Notes under the pieces: generated by a model
Told to the model about the DNA's origin: nothing
Seen by the model: the letters and a program-made list of their open reading frames with translations, nothing else
Databases searched by the model: none
Shown: positions 8,384 through 18,833 of the stretch, one piece after another
Layout: each line of letters opens with the position of its first letter
Numbering within the stretch: position 1 is the first letter of the stretch
Source of the DNA: Cohnella laeviribosi DSM 21336
GTDB taxonomy: Bacteria; Bacillota; Bacilli; Paenibacillales; Paenibacillaceae
Length of the DNA stretch: 52,537 bases
Assembly (NCBI RefSeq): GCF_000378425.1
Contig: NZ_KB899814.1
Span: 1-52,537 of the forward strand
Direction of reading: 5' to 3'
Translations under genes and position numbers: made by a program

Positions 8384-9604
8384 GTGTCCAAGCCAAAGGT
8401 GTTCGAAAAGCCGACGGGCGTCAAAGACTATTTGCCTCATGCCGTGGCGAAGCTGCGGCGGATCGAGCGGAACGTGCTGGAATGCATGCGGCGCTGGGGC
8501 TACGAGCAGATCGTGACGCCGACGTTGGAATATTACGATACGGTGGGGGTGGCCAGCGCCACCTCCGATCGGAAGCTGTTCAAGCTGCTGGACCATCGGG
8601 GCACGACGATCGTGCTGCGCTCGGACATGACGGCGCCGATCGCCCGCGTGGCCGCCTCGCTGCTGAAGGAAGCGCCGTTTCCGCTGCGGCTCAGCTATCA
8701 CGCGAACGTGTTTCGCGCATTCGAGGACGAGGGGGGACGCGACGCGGAATTCGTCCAAACCGGCGTAGAGCTCATCGGCGATCCGTCCCCGGAGGCGGAC
8801 GCGGAGACGATTGCGCTTGCCATTGCGTCCCTGAAGGCGGCGGGCGTGCCCGCGTTCAAAATCGCGGTCGGCCATGTAGGCTTTCTGAACGGATTGTTCG
8901 AGGAGGCGCTGCCGGGGCGCGCCAGCGAGCAGGAAAGCCTGAAAGGCAGATTGCTCCAGCGCGACTACGTCGGGTATCGCGAGGAGCTGCGATCGCTGTC
9001 GCTGGATGAAGCGGTGCGCGAGGAACTGGAAGGCGTGCTGCGGCTGCGCGGCGGCCGGGAAGTGTGCGAGCAGGCGATGCAGCTTGGCGCCAGCGGGGAT
9101 GCGCAGGAGGCCATCCGCCATCTGCGCGCCGTTTGGGACGTGCTCGAGGCTTACGGCGTTCAGGAGCACGTGCTGATCGACCTGACGATGATCGGCGATT
9201 TCTCCTATTATACGGGCATGACCTTCGAGGGCTATGCGTCGAATCTCGGTTTTCCGGTGTGCAGCGGCGGCCGGTACGACAATCTGCTCGGCCAGTTCGG
9301 CCGGCCGGCTCCGGCGACGGGATTCGCGCTCAAGACGACGCGCATTCTCGAAGTGGTCGACGACGAGGCGGAGGACGCCGGGCGCACGCTGATCGTATAC
9401 GCGCAAGACAAGCGGCGCGAGGCGCTGGCCGAAGCCGCACGGCTGCGCGCGGACGGGCGGATCGCGGTAACGGCTTTGGCCGAGGAGGCGCAAGAGGCCG
9501 AGGAGCTTAGGAAGCTGGCTGCGGACGGCGGACGTTTCGCTTACCGGGGCACGGACTACAGCCGGCTTGTCGTGTACGGATTCGGAGAGGAGGAGCGGGC
9601 ATGA
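8384..9604 (+). CDS. hisZ: ATP phosphoribosyltransferase regulatory subunit HisZ
   Basis: A histidyl-tRNA-synthetase paralogue of 406 residues that lacks the C-terminal anticodon-binding domain. It forms a complex with short HisG and makes it sensitive to histidine. Class II synthetase motifs can be traced: [10 protein letters not shown] at the N terminus, [13 protein letters not shown], and the motif-3-like region around [12 protein letters not shown] and [14 protein letters not shown]. It begins with GTG at 8384. The stop overlaps hisG by 4 bases (ATGA), as expected for two subunits of one enzyme. It is the first gene of the operon. Confidence 0.93.
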   Translation: MSKPKVFEKPTGVKDYLPHAVAKLRRIERNVLECMRRWGYEQIVTPTLEYYDTVGVASATSDRKLFKLLDHRGTTIVLRSDMTAPIARVAASLLKEAPFPLRLSYHANVFRAFEDEGGRDAEFVQTGVELIGDPSPEADAETIALAIASLKAAGVPAFKIAVGHVGFLNGLFEEALPGRASEQESLKGRLLQRDYVGYREELRSLSLDEAVREELEGVLRLRGGREVCEQAMQLGASGDAQEAIRHLRAVWDVLEAYGVQEHVLIDLTMIGDFSYYTGMTFEGYASNLGFPVCSGGRYDNLLGQFGRPAPATGFALKTTRILEVVDDEAEDAGRTLIVYAQDKRREALAEAARLRADGRIAVTALAEEAQEAEELRKLAADGGRFAYRGTDYSRLVVYGFGEEERA

Positions 9605-10239
9605 CGGATAACGGCATGTTGAAGGTCGCGATGCCCAAGGGCCGCATCTACAAGCAGGCCAGTAAGCTGTTCCGGGAAGCGGGTCTGCCGATTCCCGAGG
9701 ACTTTGACGACTCGCGGCGCCTGATCGTCCCGGTTCCGGAAGCGAATATGGAGTTTATTTTGGCCAAGCCGGTCGACGTTCCGACCTACGTCGAATACGG
9801 CGTGGCGGATATCGGCGTCGTCGGCAAGGACGTATTGATGGAAGAAAACAAGGACGTGTACGAGCTGCTCGATCTCGGCATCGCCAAGTGCCGGATGTCG
9901 GTGATCGGGCTGCCCGGCTGGAAGCCGGTCATTCATCCGCGCGTCGCGACGAAATATCCGAACGTGGCTTCGCAGTATTTCCGCGAACGGGGACAGCAGG
10001 TAGAGGTCATCAAGCTGAACGGCTCGATCGAGCTTGCTCCGCTGATCGGGCTTGCCGACCGCATCGTCGATATGGTGGAGACGGGGCAGACGCTGAAGGA
10101 AAACGGGCTGGTCGAGATGGAGACGATGTTCGCGGTGACGAGCCGGCTGATCGCCAACCGCGTCAGCTACCGGCTGAAAAACGCGCAAATCCAGGAGTTG
10201 TGCGACCGGATCGGCCGCCATGTGCCGGCCCGGAGTTAA
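9601..10239 (+). CDS. hisG: ATP phosphoribosyltransferase, short catalytic subunit
   Basis: It catalyses the first step of histidine synthesis, joining PRPP and ATP to give phosphoribosyl-ATP. At 212 residues it is the short form that needs HisZ, which is encoded directly upstream. [10 protein letters not shown] is the conserved N terminus, and the PRPP-binding segment is in [20 protein letters not shown]. The start overlaps the hisZ stop. Confidence 0.95.
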   Translation: MTDNGMLKVAMPKGRIYKQASKLFREAGLPIPEDFDDSRRLIVPVPEANMEFILAKPVDVPTYVEYGVADIGVVGKDVLMEENKDVYELLDLGIAKCRMSVIGLPGWKPVIHPRVATKYPNVASQYFRERGQQVEVIKLNGSIELAPLIGLADRIVDMVETGQTLKENGLVEMETMFAVTSRLIANRVSYRLKNAQIQELCDRIGRHVPARS

Positions 10240-10281
10240 GGAAGCAAGGGCAAATTCGTCAGGAGTAAGGGGGACGGCCTC

Positions 10282-11571
10282 ATGTATATCGGTTCGGCGA
10301 AGGGCTTTCGCCTCGAGCGGGAGACCGAATACGGCACGCCGCAGCAGAATGCGACGGTCGCGGAGATCGTGGCGGCGGTGCGCCGGGAAGGCGATGCGGC
10401 GCTGCTTCGCTATACGGCGCAGTTTGACAAGGTGGAGCTAAAGCCGGGCGAGCTGCGGGTGACGGAAGCGGAAATCGCGGCGGCGTACGACAAGGTGGAG
10501 CCGGACTTTCTGAGCGCGCTGCGGCAGGCGGCGGCGAACATTACGGCGTTCCATGAAAAGCAGAAGCGGTCGTCGTGGATGGACGTGCAGCCGGACGGAA
10601 CGATGCTCGGGATGGCGATCCGGCCGCTGAAGCGGGTCGGCTTGTACGTGCCGGGAGGAAAGGCGGCGTATCCTTCGTCGGTGCTCATGAACGTGCTGCC
10701 GGCCAAGGTGGCGGGCGTGCCGGAGATCGTGATGGTGACGCCGCCTTCGACCGGAGGGCGCGCGGGCATCGACCCGTACATTCTCGTTGCGGCCGCTGAG
10801 GCGGGCGTGACCGAGATGTACCGGGTCGGGGGCGCGCAGGCGATTGCGGCGCTCGCGTACGGGACGGAGAGCATTCCCGCCGTCGACAAGATTTGCGGGC
10901 CCGGCAACATCTATGTGGCGCTGGCCAAGCGCGCCGTGTTCGGCGCGGTGGACATCGACAGCATCGCCGGGCCGAGCGAAATCGTCGTGCTGGCCGACGA
11001 CACGGCCGATCCGCGCTATGTGGCCGCGGATATGCTGTCGCAGGCGGAGCACGACGAGATGGCGTCGGCGGTGCTGGTGACGCCGTCGGAGAAGCTGGCG
11101 CAGGCGGTCGCAGCCGAGCTGGACCGCCAGGTGGCGACGCTGCCGCGCCGGGACATTGCGGCGAAGTCGCTGGCGGATTACGGCGCCATTCTGACGGTGG
11201 CGGACCTTGCCGAAGGCGTCGCGGTCGTCAACAAGCTGGCGCCGGAGCATCTGGAAGTCATGGTGGAGGACCCGCTTAGCCTGCTCGGATCGATCGAGAA
11301 CGCGGGAGCGATCTTCCTGGGGCCTTACAGCTCCGAGCCTGTGGGCGACTATTTTGCCGGACCTAACCACATTTTGCCGACGAACGGAACCGCGCGGTTT
11401 TCCTCGCCGCTGAATGTGGACGACTTTTTGAAGAAATCGAGCCTGATCCGCTACAGCCGCGAGGCGCTGCTGCGCGACACGCCGGGCATCGCGACATTGG
11501 CGCGGCACGAAGGGCTTGAAGCTCACGCAAGAGCGGTCGAAATCCGATGGGAAGGTGGAAAAAACCAATGA
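10282..11571 (+). CDS. hisD: Histidinol dehydrogenase
   Basis: The last enzyme of the pathway, a zinc- and NAD-dependent oxidation of histidinol to histidine in two steps; 429 residues. Family landmarks are [16 protein letters not shown], the nucleotide-site region around [12 protein letters not shown], the signature [11 protein letters not shown], and [11 protein letters not shown], which contains zinc ligands. The final APEHLEVM segment is also present. RBS-like GTAAGGGGG precedes the ATG. The stop overlaps hisB (ATGA). Confidence 0.95.
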   Translation: MYIGSAKGFRLERETEYGTPQQNATVAEIVAAVRREGDAALLRYTAQFDKVELKPGELRVTEAEIAAAYDKVEPDFLSALRQAAANITAFHEKQKRSSWMDVQPDGTMLGMAIRPLKRVGLYVPGGKAAYPSSVLMNVLPAKVAGVPEIVMVTPPSTGGRAGIDPYILVAAAEAGVTEMYRVGGAQAIAALAYGTESIPAVDKICGPGNIYVALAKRAVFGAVDIDSIAGPSEIVVLADDTADPRYVAADMLSQAEHDEMASAVLVTPSEKLAQAVAAELDRQVATLPRRDIAAKSLADYGAILTVADLAEGVAVVNKLAPEHLEVMVEDPLSLLGSIENAGAIFLGPYSSEPVGDYFAGPNHILPTNGTARFSSPLNVDDFLKKSSLIRYSREALLRDTPGIATLARHEGLEAHARAVEIRWEGGKNQ

Positions 11572-12170
11572 CGCAACAGGCGCAACAACGCGCGGCCGAA
11601 ATCGCCCGCAAAACGAACGAGACCGACATCAAGCTGTCGTTTGCCGTCGACGGCACGGGCTCCGTGGATATCGAGACGGACGTCCCTTTTTTGAACCATA
11701 TGCTGGACCTGTTTGCGAAGCACGGCCAATTCGACCTGAAGGTCGAAGCCCGCGGGGATGTGGATGTCGACGATCATCATACGGTCGAGGACATCGGCAT
11801 CTGCCTCGGCCGGACGCTGCGCGAGGCGCTTGGCGACAAGGCCGGCATCAAGCGGTACGCGAGCGTGTTCGTTCCCATGGACGAAGCGCTGGCGCAGGTT
11901 GTCGTCGACATCAGCAACCGGCCGCATCTCGAATACCGCGCCGAATACCCGTCGGCGACCGTCGGCAGCTTCAGCACGGAGCTGGTGCACGAATTTCTGT
12001 GGAAGCTGGCGTTGGAAGCGCGGATTACGCTGCACGTCATCGTGCACTACGGGAAAAATACCCACCACATGATCGAAGCGGTATTCAAGGCGCTCGGGCG
12101 GGCGCTGGACGAGGCGACCTCGATCGATCCCCGGGTGAAAGGCGTGCCGTCCACGAAGGGAGTGCTGTAA
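11568..12170 (+). CDS. hisB: Imidazoleglycerol-phosphate dehydratase
   Basis: A monofunctional dehydratase of 200 residues, with no fused phosphatase. The two manganese-binding motifs [12 protein letters not shown] and [13 protein letters not shown] are intact. The ATG at 11568 overlaps the hisD stop and follows GGAAGGTGG; the in-frame ATG at 11547 lies before that ribosome site and is less likely. Confidence 0.95.
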   Translation: MTQQAQQRAAEIARKTNETDIKLSFAVDGTGSVDIETDVPFLNHMLDLFAKHGQFDLKVEARGDVDVDDHHTVEDIGICLGRTLREALGDKAGIKRYASVFVPMDEALAQVVVDISNRPHLEYRAEYPSATVGSFSTELVHEFLWKLALEARITLHVIVHYGKNTHHMIEAVFKALGRALDEATSIDPRVKGVPSTKGVL

Positions 12171-12171
12171 G

Positions 12172-12780
12172 GTGATCGCCATCATCGATTACGGCATGGG
12201 CAACCTTCACAGCGTCAGCAAGGCGGTGGAGCGGCTTGGCTACGAGGCGGCCGTGACGTCGTCGCCGGAGGCGATTCTGGCGGCGGAGGGCGCGATTTTG
12301 CCCGGCGTCGGCGCTTTCGGCGACGCGATGCGCAACCTTCGCGAGACCGGACTGGAGGACGCGGTCAAAGCTTACGCCGCATCCGGCAAGCCGCTGCTCG
12401 GCATCTGCCTCGGCATGCAGCTGCTGTTCGAAGAGAGCGAGGAGCATGGCGTTCACAAAGGGCTGGGGCTGCTTCCGGGCCGGGTAGTCCGCTTTAAGGG
12501 CGACTATAAGGTGCCGCATATGGGCTGGAACCAGCTTGCGTTCACGCAGCCAAGCCCGCTGTTTGACGGGCTTAAGCCGGGCTACGTCTACTTCGTGCAC
12601 TCCTACCATGCGTTGCCGGAGCGTCCCGAAGATTTGCTCGCGACCACGGATTACTACCAGCCGGTGACGGCGATCGTGGGCCGCGGTTCGCTGTACGGCA
12701 TGCAATTCCACCCGGAAAAAAGCGGCGAGCTCGGCATGGCGCTGTTGGAGCGGTTTCTGTCGATCGCCCGGGCCGGATAA
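12172..12780 (+). CDS. hisH: Imidazole glycerol phosphate synthase, glutaminase subunit
   Basis: A class I glutamine amidotransferase of 202 residues that feeds ammonia to HisF. The triad is visible: Cys79 in GICLGMQ, and His and Glu in QFHPEKSG. The oxyanion-loop region LPGVGAFGDAM is also present. GTG start, one base after the hisB stop. Confidence 0.95.
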   Translation: MIAIIDYGMGNLHSVSKAVERLGYEAAVTSSPEAILAAEGAILPGVGAFGDAMRNLRETGLEDAVKAYAASGKPLLGICLGMQLLFEESEEHGVHKGLGLLPGRVVRFKGDYKVPHMGWNQLAFTQPSPLFDGLKPGYVYFVHSYHALPERPEDLLATTDYYQPVTAIVGRGSLYGMQFHPEKSGELGMALLERFLSIARAG

Positions 12781-12810
12781 GGACGACCATAAAGGAGGAA
12801 CGGGCGAATC

Positions 12811-13551
12811 ATGTCCCATTTTATTTTGTATCCCGCCATCGATATTCGCGGCGGAAAATGCGTTCGGCTGCTTCAGGGCGACTACAACAAGGAAACGGTA
12901 TATAACGAGGACCCGGTCGCCGTTGCCCGCGATTGGGAAGCGCAGGGCGCGCAGTGGATTCACCTGGTCGATCTGGACGGGGCGAAGGCCGGGCATCCGG
13001 TCAACGACGAGCTGATCGGCCGCATCGCCGCCGCGGTCAAGGTGCCGGTCCAGGTCGGCGGCGGGCTGCGGACGGAAGCGGACGTGGAGCGCCTCATCGG
13101 GCTTGGCGTCTCCCGCGTGATTCTCGGCACGGCCGCGATCGAAGACCGCGCGTTCGTGAAGAAGGTCCTGGCCCGCTACGGCAGCAAGGTCGCGATCGGC
13201 ATCGACGCCCGGGACGGCTTCGTGGCGACCCGCGGCTGGCTGGAGACGTCCGAGGTGAAGGCGGAGGAGCTTGCGGTTTCGCTGGCGGCGGAAGGGGCCG
13301 AAACGTTCATCTTCACCGACATTTCCCGCGACGGGATGATGGGCGGCCCGAACGTGGAGGCGATCGTGCGGCTTGCGCAGGTGTCCGGGCGCACGGTCAT
13401 CGCCTCCGGCGGCGTGAGCAAGCCGGAGGACCTGGAGCGGCTGGCCGGGCATGCGGCGGACGGCGTCGGCGGCGCGATCGTCGGCAAAGCGCTGTACACG
13501 GGCAGCATCCGTCTGGCGGATGCGGTGAAGCGGTTCGCTTCCCAATCATAA
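12811..13551 (+). CDS. hisA: Phosphoribosylformimino-5-aminoimidazole carboxamide ribotide isomerase
   Basis: A beta/alpha-barrel isomerase of 246 residues. The catalytic Asp pair is in PAIDIRGGK and FTDISRDGMMGG. Phosphate-binding glycines are in QVGGGLR and ASGGVS. AAGGAGG precedes the ATG. The barrel and half-repeat pattern is shared with HisF, its neighbour. Confidence 0.95.
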   Translation: MSHFILYPAIDIRGGKCVRLLQGDYNKETVYNEDPVAVARDWEAQGAQWIHLVDLDGAKAGHPVNDELIGRIAAAVKVPVQVGGGLRTEADVERLIGLGVSRVILGTAAIEDRAFVKKVLARYGSKVAIGIDARDGFVATRGWLETSEVKAEELAVSLAAEGAETFIFTDISRDGMMGGPNVEAIVRLAQVSGRTVIASGGVSKPEDLERLAGHAADGVGGAIVGKALYTGSIRLADAVKRFASQS

Positions 13552-13565
13552 CCAGACCGGCCGAA

Positions 13566-13608
13566 GGCAGCCGGGGCAGCGCCCAAAGAGCGTCTCCCGA
13601 CGGCTGCC
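13566..13608 (+). other. Stem-loop between hisA and hisF
   Basis: GGCAGCCG (13566-13573) and CGGCTGCC (13601-13608) can pair, with a further GGG/CCC pairing inside. No T-run follows, so it may stabilise or process the transcript rather than end it. Confidence 0.4.
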
Positions 13609-13641
13609 GGCGGCGGATCGGAACGGAAAGGGGCCAAGCTT

Positions 13642-14400
13642 ATGCTGGCAAAACGGATTATCCCTTGTCTTGACGTAAAGGACGGCCGCGTTGTCAAAGG
13701 CGTCAACTTTGTCAACCTTAAAGATGCGGGCGATCCGGTCGAGCTTGCGGCGCTTTACGACCGGGAGCACGCGGACGAGCTTGTATTTCTCGACATCTCG
13801 GCTTCGCACGAAGGGCGCGCGACGATGGTCGATGTCGTCCGCCGGACCGCGGGGGAGATCACGATCCCGTTCACGGTCGGCGGCGGCATCGCTTCGGTCG
13901 ACGACATGAAGCGGCTGCTCCGCGCGGGCGCGGACAAGATCGGCATCAATACGGCGGCGATCCGCAATCCGGATCTGATCACGGACGGTGCGAAAATGTT
14001 CGGCAGTCAGTGCATCGTCGTCGCCATCGACGCGAAGTTTAACCCCGAATGGGGCGAATGGGAAGTCTATACGCACGGCGGCCGCAATCCGACGGGCATC
14101 CGGGCGCTTGAATGGGCGAAAGAAGCCCAGCGGCGCGGAGCCGGCGAACTGCTGCTGACCAGCATGGACGCCGACGGAACGAAGGACGGGTTCGATCTGA
14201 AGCTGACGCGCGCGGTGTCGGAAAGCGTGAGCATCCCGGTCATTGCGTCCGGCGGGGCGGGCAATGCGCAGCATTTTGCCGACGTGTTCGCGGAGGGCAA
14301 GGCCGACGCGGGGCTGGCCGCGAGCATTTTCCATTACAAAGAAGTGACCATTCGCGAGGTTAAGGACGAGCTGCGGGCAAAAGGAGTGAACGTACGATGA
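13642..14400 (+). CDS. hisF: Imidazole glycerol phosphate synthase, cyclase subunit
   Basis: A beta/alpha-barrel cyclase of 252 residues that works with HisH. The catalytic Asp residues are in [13 protein letters not shown] and [13 protein letters not shown]. Phosphate sites are in TVGGGI and ASGGAGN. GAAAGGGG precedes the ATG. The stop overlaps hisI by 4 bases. Confidence 0.95.
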   Translation: MLAKRIIPCLDVKDGRVVKGVNFVNLKDAGDPVELAALYDREHADELVFLDISASHEGRATMVDVVRRTAGEITIPFTVGGGIASVDDMKRLLRAGADKIGINTAAIRNPDLITDGAKMFGSQCIVVAIDAKFNPEWGEWEVYTHGGRNPTGIRALEWAKEAQRRGAGELLLTSMDADGTKDGFDLKLTRAVSESVSIPVIASGGAGNAQHFADVFAEGKADAGLAASIFHYKEVTIREVKDELRAKGVNVR

Positions 14401-15059
14401 GTGCGTCTTGGATCGGCGGGATCCGCTGGAACGCGGACGGGCTGGTGCCGGCCGTTGTGCAGGATGCGTTGAGCAAGGAAGTGCTGATGCTGGCCTACAT
14501 GAACGAAGAATCGCTCAAAAAATCGCTGGAAACCGGGACGACCTGGTTCTGGAGCCGCTCGCGGGGAGAGCTGTGGAACAAAGGCGCGACAAGCGGCCAT
14601 ACGCAGGAGATCGTATCCCTGCATTACGATTGCGACGGCGACACGCTGCTGGTCAAGGTGAAGCAGAAAGGCCCGGCCTGCCATACCGGCGCTTACAGCT
14701 GCTTCTACCGCAACGCCAACGAAGACCTGCCCGGCGACGCGGAGGTTCGGCAGGCGGATCGTTTCGCCGCGCTGTCCAATCTGGAAGCGACGATCGCGCA
14801 GCGGGAGGCGGAGCGGCCGGAGGGTTCGTATACGACGTATTTGTTCGAAAAAGGCCTCGATAAAATCCTCAAAAAAATCGGCGAGGAAGCGGCGGAGGTC
14901 ATCATCGGCGGCAAAAACAACGATCGCCGCGAAATCAGCAGCGAAGCGGCGGATTTGATTTTCCACCTGATGGTGCTGCTGCGCCAGCAGGGCATTCCGC
15001 TCGACGACGTGCTGAAGGAACTGGAGTTCCGCCACCGCAAGCCGGTCAAAAAGGACTAG
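14397..15059 (+). CDS. hisI: Bifunctional phosphoribosyl-AMP cyclohydrolase / phosphoribosyl-ATP pyrophosphatase
   Basis: A fused HisI-HisE protein of 220 residues. The cyclohydrolase half (about residues 1-115) has [19 protein letters not shown] and the metal-binding Asp and Cys residues of HYDCDGD and GPACHTG. The MazG-like pyrophosphatase half (about 125-215) has [16 protein letters not shown] and [13 protein letters not shown]. These are steps 2 and 3 of the pathway, so every enzyme from PRPP to histidinol-P except the aminotransferase HisC is encoded in this operon. Confidence 0.95.
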   Translation: MSASWIGGIRWNADGLVPAVVQDALSKEVLMLAYMNEESLKKSLETGTTWFWSRSRGELWNKGATSGHTQEIVSLHYDCDGDTLLVKVKQKGPACHTGAYSCFYRNANEDLPGDAEVRQADRFAALSNLEATIAQREAERPEGSYTTYLFEKGLDKILKKIGEEAAEVIIGGKNNDRREISSEAADLIFHLMVLLRQQGIPLDDVLKELEFRHRKPVKKD

Positions 15060-15068
15060 GTGAAACCG

Positions 15069-15875
15069 ATGCGCATCGATTACCATACCCATCACGTTCG
15101 CTGCGGCCACGCCGTCGGCGAGCTGGAGGAATATATTCAGAGCGCGATCGCCAAAGGGCTGAGCGAAATCGGACTGTCCGACCATATGCCGCTGCTGCAC
15201 GTCGATCCGGCGGACTACTATCCGGAGATGGCGATGCCCATGGAGGAGCTGCCCCGGTACGTCGAAGAGTGCTTGCGCCTCAAGGAGAAGTACAGCGGCC
15301 GCATTGCGGTAAGGGTGGGGCTCGAAGGCGATTTTATCGAAGGGTACGAGGAAGAAATCGCCCGAATCGTCGAAGCGTACCCGTGGGATTACGTGATCGG
15401 TTCGGTCCATTTTCTGGGTACGTGGGACGTGACGGACTTCCGGCAGGTGCACAATTGGGAGGGCAAAAACGTCATCGACGTGTACGAGACCTACTACGAC
15501 GCGGTTTGCAAAGCGGCGGCGACCGGATTGTACGATTATATCGGTCATATCGACGCGATCAAGCGGTTCGGCTACCGGCCGGAAGAGGATGCGACGGCGC
15601 TTGAGGACAGGGCTCTTAAGGCGGTGGCAAAGCACGGGCTTGCGATCGAGCTCAACGCGGCGGGCATCCATACGGCGGCTAAGGAAATGTATCCGTCGCG
15701 CAGGATGCTGGAACGGGCGTTCGCGCTCGGCATTCCGGTTACCTACGGTTCGGACGCGCATCATCCCGACCGGGTCGGACAAAAGTGGGAAGAAGCTTCT
15801 GCGATGCTGAAAAGTGTCGGATATTCGCAGCTGGTGACGTTTAACGGCCGACAACGAAGGCTGGCGGATTTTTAA
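15069..15875 (+). CDS. hisJ: Histidinol-phosphatase, PHP family
   Basis: A PHP-domain phosphatase that makes histidinol from histidinol phosphate. Metal ligands occur in order: DYHTHHVRCGHA, GLSDHMP, GLEGDF, GSVHFLG, GHIDAIKRFG and GSDAHHPDRVG. I chose the ATG at 15069 because AGGTGA lies 6 bases upstream; a GTG at 15060, right after the hisI stop, would add three residues. In B. subtilis hisJ is elsewhere, so its position at the end of the operon is a difference. 268 residues. Confidence 0.92.
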   Translation: MRIDYHTHHVRCGHAVGELEEYIQSAIAKGLSEIGLSDHMPLLHVDPADYYPEMAMPMEELPRYVEECLRLKEKYSGRIAVRVGLEGDFIEGYEEEIARIVEAYPWDYVIGSVHFLGTWDVTDFRQVHNWEGKNVIDVYETYYDAVCKAAATGLYDYIGHIDAIKRFGYRPEEDATALEDRALKAVAKHGLAIELNAAGIHTAAKEMYPSRRMLERAFALGIPVTYGSDAHHPDRVGQKWEEASAMLKSVGYSQLVTFNGRQRRLADF

Positions 15876-15899
15876 AAGTCGGACCCGCTATTGTATAAT
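15871..15899 (+). promoter_or_regulatory. Candidate promoter of the his-linked prs
   Basis: TTTAAA (15871-15876), a 17-base spacer and a perfect TATAAT (15894-15899). It lies at and just past the hisJ stop, so the Prs gene could be expressed apart from the his operon. Confidence 0.6.
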
Positions 15900-15961
15900 G
15901 TTAAGGTCTATTTAAGAGAAATGTCGATAGACGCGATTTGATCGAACCTGTGGAGGGGCAC

Positions 15962-16912
15962 ATGTACGGTAGTAAGCTTCGTATTTTTTCGGGGTCGTCG
16001 ACTCCGAGGTTAGCCGAAAATATCGCCAATCATCTCGGAATGCCGCTCGGGAAAATCAAGCTTTCGCGATTCAAGAGCGGCGAAATTTATGTTCACTACG
16101 AGGAGACGATCCGCAATTGCGATGTGTTCCTCGTGCAGTCTCTGTCTCATCCGATCAATGAATTTTTTGTCGAACTGCTGGTCATGATCGATGCGGCCAA
16201 GCGGGCTTCGGCCAGAACGATCAACGTCGTGATGCCGTACTACGGATATGCCCGCCAGGAACGCAAAGCGGCCCCCCGCGAGCCGATATCCGCCAAGATG
16301 GTGGCGGACGTGCTGACGACCGTCGGCGCAAGCCGCGTCGTGACGATCGACCTGCATGCCGCGGCCATTCAAGGCTTTTTCAACATCCCGGTCGATCACC
16401 TGACCGCTCTGGATCTCATCAGCGATTATCTCAAAGCGAAAAACATCCGCAATCCCGTCGTGGTTTCGCCGGACGCCGGAAGGGCTTCCACCGCGGAGAA
16501 ACTGGCGAACCAGCTTGACTCCCCGTTTGCGATCATGATCAAAAAGCGCCCCGCACACAACGAATCGGTCATCACTCATGTTATCGGGAATGTAGAAGGC
16601 CAGACGCCGATTATTATCGAGGATTTGATCGATACCGGAACGACCATCGTCAACGTCGTGGAAAGCTTGAAGGAACGCGGCGCGGAAGACGCGTTCGTCT
16701 GTGCGACGCACCCGCTGTTCTCGGGCGACGCGATCAAGAAGCTCGATCACCCGAATATCCGGGAGGTCGTCGTAACCGACTCCATCGAAGTGCCGCTTGA
16801 CCGTCCGGAGCGGTTCAAGGTGCTGTCCGTCGCGCCGCTGCTTGCCGATGCGATCCGGATCATTACGGAAGGCGGGTCGATCAGCACGCTCTTTAAGAAC
16901 GCGGGCATTTGA
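15962..16912 (+). CDS. prs: Divergent ribose-phosphate pyrophosphokinase (second Prs)
   Basis: A PRPP synthetase family protein of 316 residues, the normal length. Conserved parts are PYYGYARQERKAAPREPISA, the catalytic-His segment IDLHAAAIQGFF, and the KKRP flexible-loop motif. Three canonical segments differ: FSDGE reads FKSGE; the ribose-phosphate loop reads EDLIDTGTT where DDxIDTAGT is usual; and the SPDxGG region reads SPDAGRASTAEK. It follows hisJ and precedes a terminator. HisG uses PRPP, so a dedicated supply for histidine synthesis is a reasonable idea, but activity is not proven by sequence. The housekeeping prs is normally next to glmU/spoVG and is not in this window. The ATG at 15962 follows GGAGGGG. 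Confidence 0.88.
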   Translation: MYGSKLRIFSGSSTPRLAENIANHLGMPLGKIKLSRFKSGEIYVHYEETIRNCDVFLVQSLSHPINEFFVELLVMIDAAKRASARTINVVMPYYGYARQERKAAPREPISAKMVADVLTTVGASRVVTIDLHAAAIQGFFNIPVDHLTALDLISDYLKAKNIRNPVVVSPDAGRASTAEKLANQLDSPFAIMIKKRPAHNESVITHVIGNVEGQTPIIIEDLIDTGTTIVNVVESLKERGAEDAFVCATHPLFSGDAIKKLDHPNIREVVVTDSIEVPLDRPERFKVLSVAPLLADAIRIITEGGSISTLFKNAGI

Positions 16913-16967
16913 CCTGCGGGCGGAAATCGCATCCATGTCCCAAAGCGAACTTATCGGTTTCGGAGAA

Positions 16968-17010
16968 AGCTCCGTTCCCGTCTTGGCGGGCCGGGGCTTT
17001 GTTTTATTTT
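16968..17010 (+). terminator. Terminator after prs
   Basis: AGCTCCG (16968-16974) pairs with CGGGGCT (16992-16998) through one G-U pair, with CCCG/CGGG nested inside, then TTGTTTTATTTT. It sits between convergent genes; the T-tract favours the plus strand. Confidence 0.7.
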
Positions 17011-18833
17011 AGAGCGTCCATATGCGCATCCGTAACCCGCTTTCCTTGCGGAAACTGCAAATCGTGAAGCTGCCGGTAGCGCCCGCCCGCGCGCAGCAGC
17101 TCCTCGTGCGTGCCGGATTCGACGATGGCGCCTTTTTCCAGCACGACGATGCGGTCGGCCTGCCGAATCGTGGACAGGCGGTGGGCGATGACGATGCTCG
17201 TGCGGCCGGCCAGCAGGCGCGTCAGCGCTTCCTGAATTTGCTGCTCGGATTCCGTATCGAGCGCCGAAGTCGCCTCGTCGAGTATAATCAGCCGCGGATT
17301 GCGCAGCAGCGCGCGGGCGATGGCCAGCCGCTGCTTCTGGCCGCCGGACAGCTTGACGCCCCGTTCCCCGATTTGCGTATCGTAACCGTGCGGAAACGCC
17401 GTAATGAAGCCGTGCGCGGCTGCGGCCCGGGCGGCCGCCTCCACTTCCTCGTCCGTTGCGTCCGGCTTGCCGTAGGCGATGTTGTCCCGGACGGTCCCGT
17501 TCAGCAGCATAATGTCCTGCGACACGATGCCCATTTGTTCCCGCAGCGACCGGACGGTGACATCGGCAATCCGGTACCCGTCGATCGTGATCTCGCCTTT
17601 TTGCGGTTCGTAGAAACGGGCGAGCAGGTGAACGATCGTCGTTTTGCCGGCTCCCGACGAGCCGACGAGCGCCGTCATCGTGCCCGGCTCCAGTTCCAGA
17701 TTAAAGCCCCGCAGCACCGGCGCTCCGTTCCCGTAGGCAAAATGGACATCCCGGAAAACGATTTTGCCTTGGACCGGCGGCAGGGGAACTGCCCCCTCCT
17801 TGTCTTGGATTGCCGGAGACCGATTCATGATTTCCTGAATGCGTTCGAACGCCGCCGCAGCCTGCTGTACCGTATTGAGCGCGCGGCTGAAACGGCGGAC
17901 GGGATTTTGCAATAGCCGCAAATAGGCGAGAAACGCGACGATTTCCCCGACCGTGAGCTTGCCTCTCATCGCCTGCCAGGCTCCGATCAGCAGAACGGCG
18001 GCCATGCCCGTATAGTTGAGCAGGTCGATGAGCGGCTCATAGACCGCGCGCAGGCCGGCGGCCTTGACGCTCGCGGTCATGTTGCTCCGGCTTTTGTCCG
18101 AAAACCGCCCGGCCTCATAGTCTTCGCTTGTAAACGACTTGATGAGCCGGATCGACGAAAAGCTGTCCTGCAAATGGTTGTTGACCTCCGCGACCGATTC
18201 CTGCACCTTGCGGGAGGCGATGCGGATGCGATGGCCGAACTTGCGCGTCGATAGGATCATAAACGGGAACGTGGCGAGCATGATGCAGGTAAGCAGTCCG
18301 TCTTTGTACAGCATATAGGCGACGACGGCAACGAACGTAAACAAGTCGCTTACCAGCGACAACATGCTGGAGGATACGAGCTGCTGCAGCATGTTGACGT
18401 CGTTGGTCACCCTGGACATCAAATCGCCCGTGCGGTTGCGGTCGAAAAATCCCATGTCCATCCGCTGAATATGCCGGTACAGCCGGTTGCGCAGGTCGTA
18501 GATGACGCGCTGGCCGACGGATGCCATCGTGTAGCTGGCGATGTAGTTGAACAAGCCGAGCAGAACGGCCGTGCCGACAATGCCCGCCGCGATCCAGGCA
18601 AGCTCCGCCCGCCGCCGTTCGGAGATGACGTGGTCGATCGTATAGCCGGTCAGCTGCGGGATGACGAATTCGAGCAGGGCGATCAGGACGATGCAGATAA
18701 AGGCGGCCACGATCCGCTTCCATTGAGTTCGGATGTGCGGGGCGACGTATCGGAACATGCCGAGGATGCGGCGCTTGCTCGGCGCGGCCCCACCCGGCGC
18801 CGCTTTCGCCGCCGCCTGTGCCCTCCGGTTCAT
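17004..18833 (-). CDS. ABC exporter, fused membrane and ATPase domains (MsbA/LmrA-like)
   Basis: A half-transporter of 609 residues. A six-helix membrane domain (about residues 35-340) carries the conserved coupling region FFDRNRTGDLMSRVTNDV. The ATPase domain has Walker A GSSGAGKTT, signature LSGGQKQRLAIARALL, Walker B LIILDEATSALD and the switch His in VIAHRLST. These are type IV exporters for lipids, drugs or peptides; the substrate cannot be told. The ATG at 18833 overlaps the stop of the PadR gene (ATGA), so the two are translationally coupled. Regulation by that PadR protein is likely. Confidence 0.92.
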   Translation of the reverse strand: MNRRAQAAAKAAPGGAAPSKRRILGMFRYVAPHIRTQWKRIVAAFICIVLIALLEFVIPQLTGYTIDHVISERRRAELAWIAAGIVGTAVLLGLFNYIASYTMASVGQRVIYDLRNRLYRHIQRMDMGFFDRNRTGDLMSRVTNDVNMLQQLVSSSMLSLVSDLFTFVAVVAYMLYKDGLLTCIMLATFPFMILSTRKFGHRIRIASRKVQESVAEVNNHLQDSFSSIRLIKSFTSEDYEAGRFSDKSRSNMTASVKAAGLRAVYEPLIDLLNYTGMAAVLLIGAWQAMRGKLTVGEIVAFLAYLRLLQNPVRRFSRALNTVQQAAAAFERIQEIMNRSPAIQDKEGAVPLPPVQGKIVFRDVHFAYGNGAPVLRGFNLELEPGTMTALVGSSGAGKTTIVHLLARFYEPQKGEITIDGYRIADVTVRSLREQMGIVSQDIMLLNGTVRDNIAYGKPDATDEEVEAAARAAAAHGFITAFPHGYDTQIGERGVKLSGGQKQRLAIARALLRNPRLIILDEATSALDTESEQQIQEALTRLLAGRTSIVIAHRLSTIRQADRIVVLEKGAIVESGTHEELLRAGGRYRQLHDLQFPQGKRVTDAHMDALK

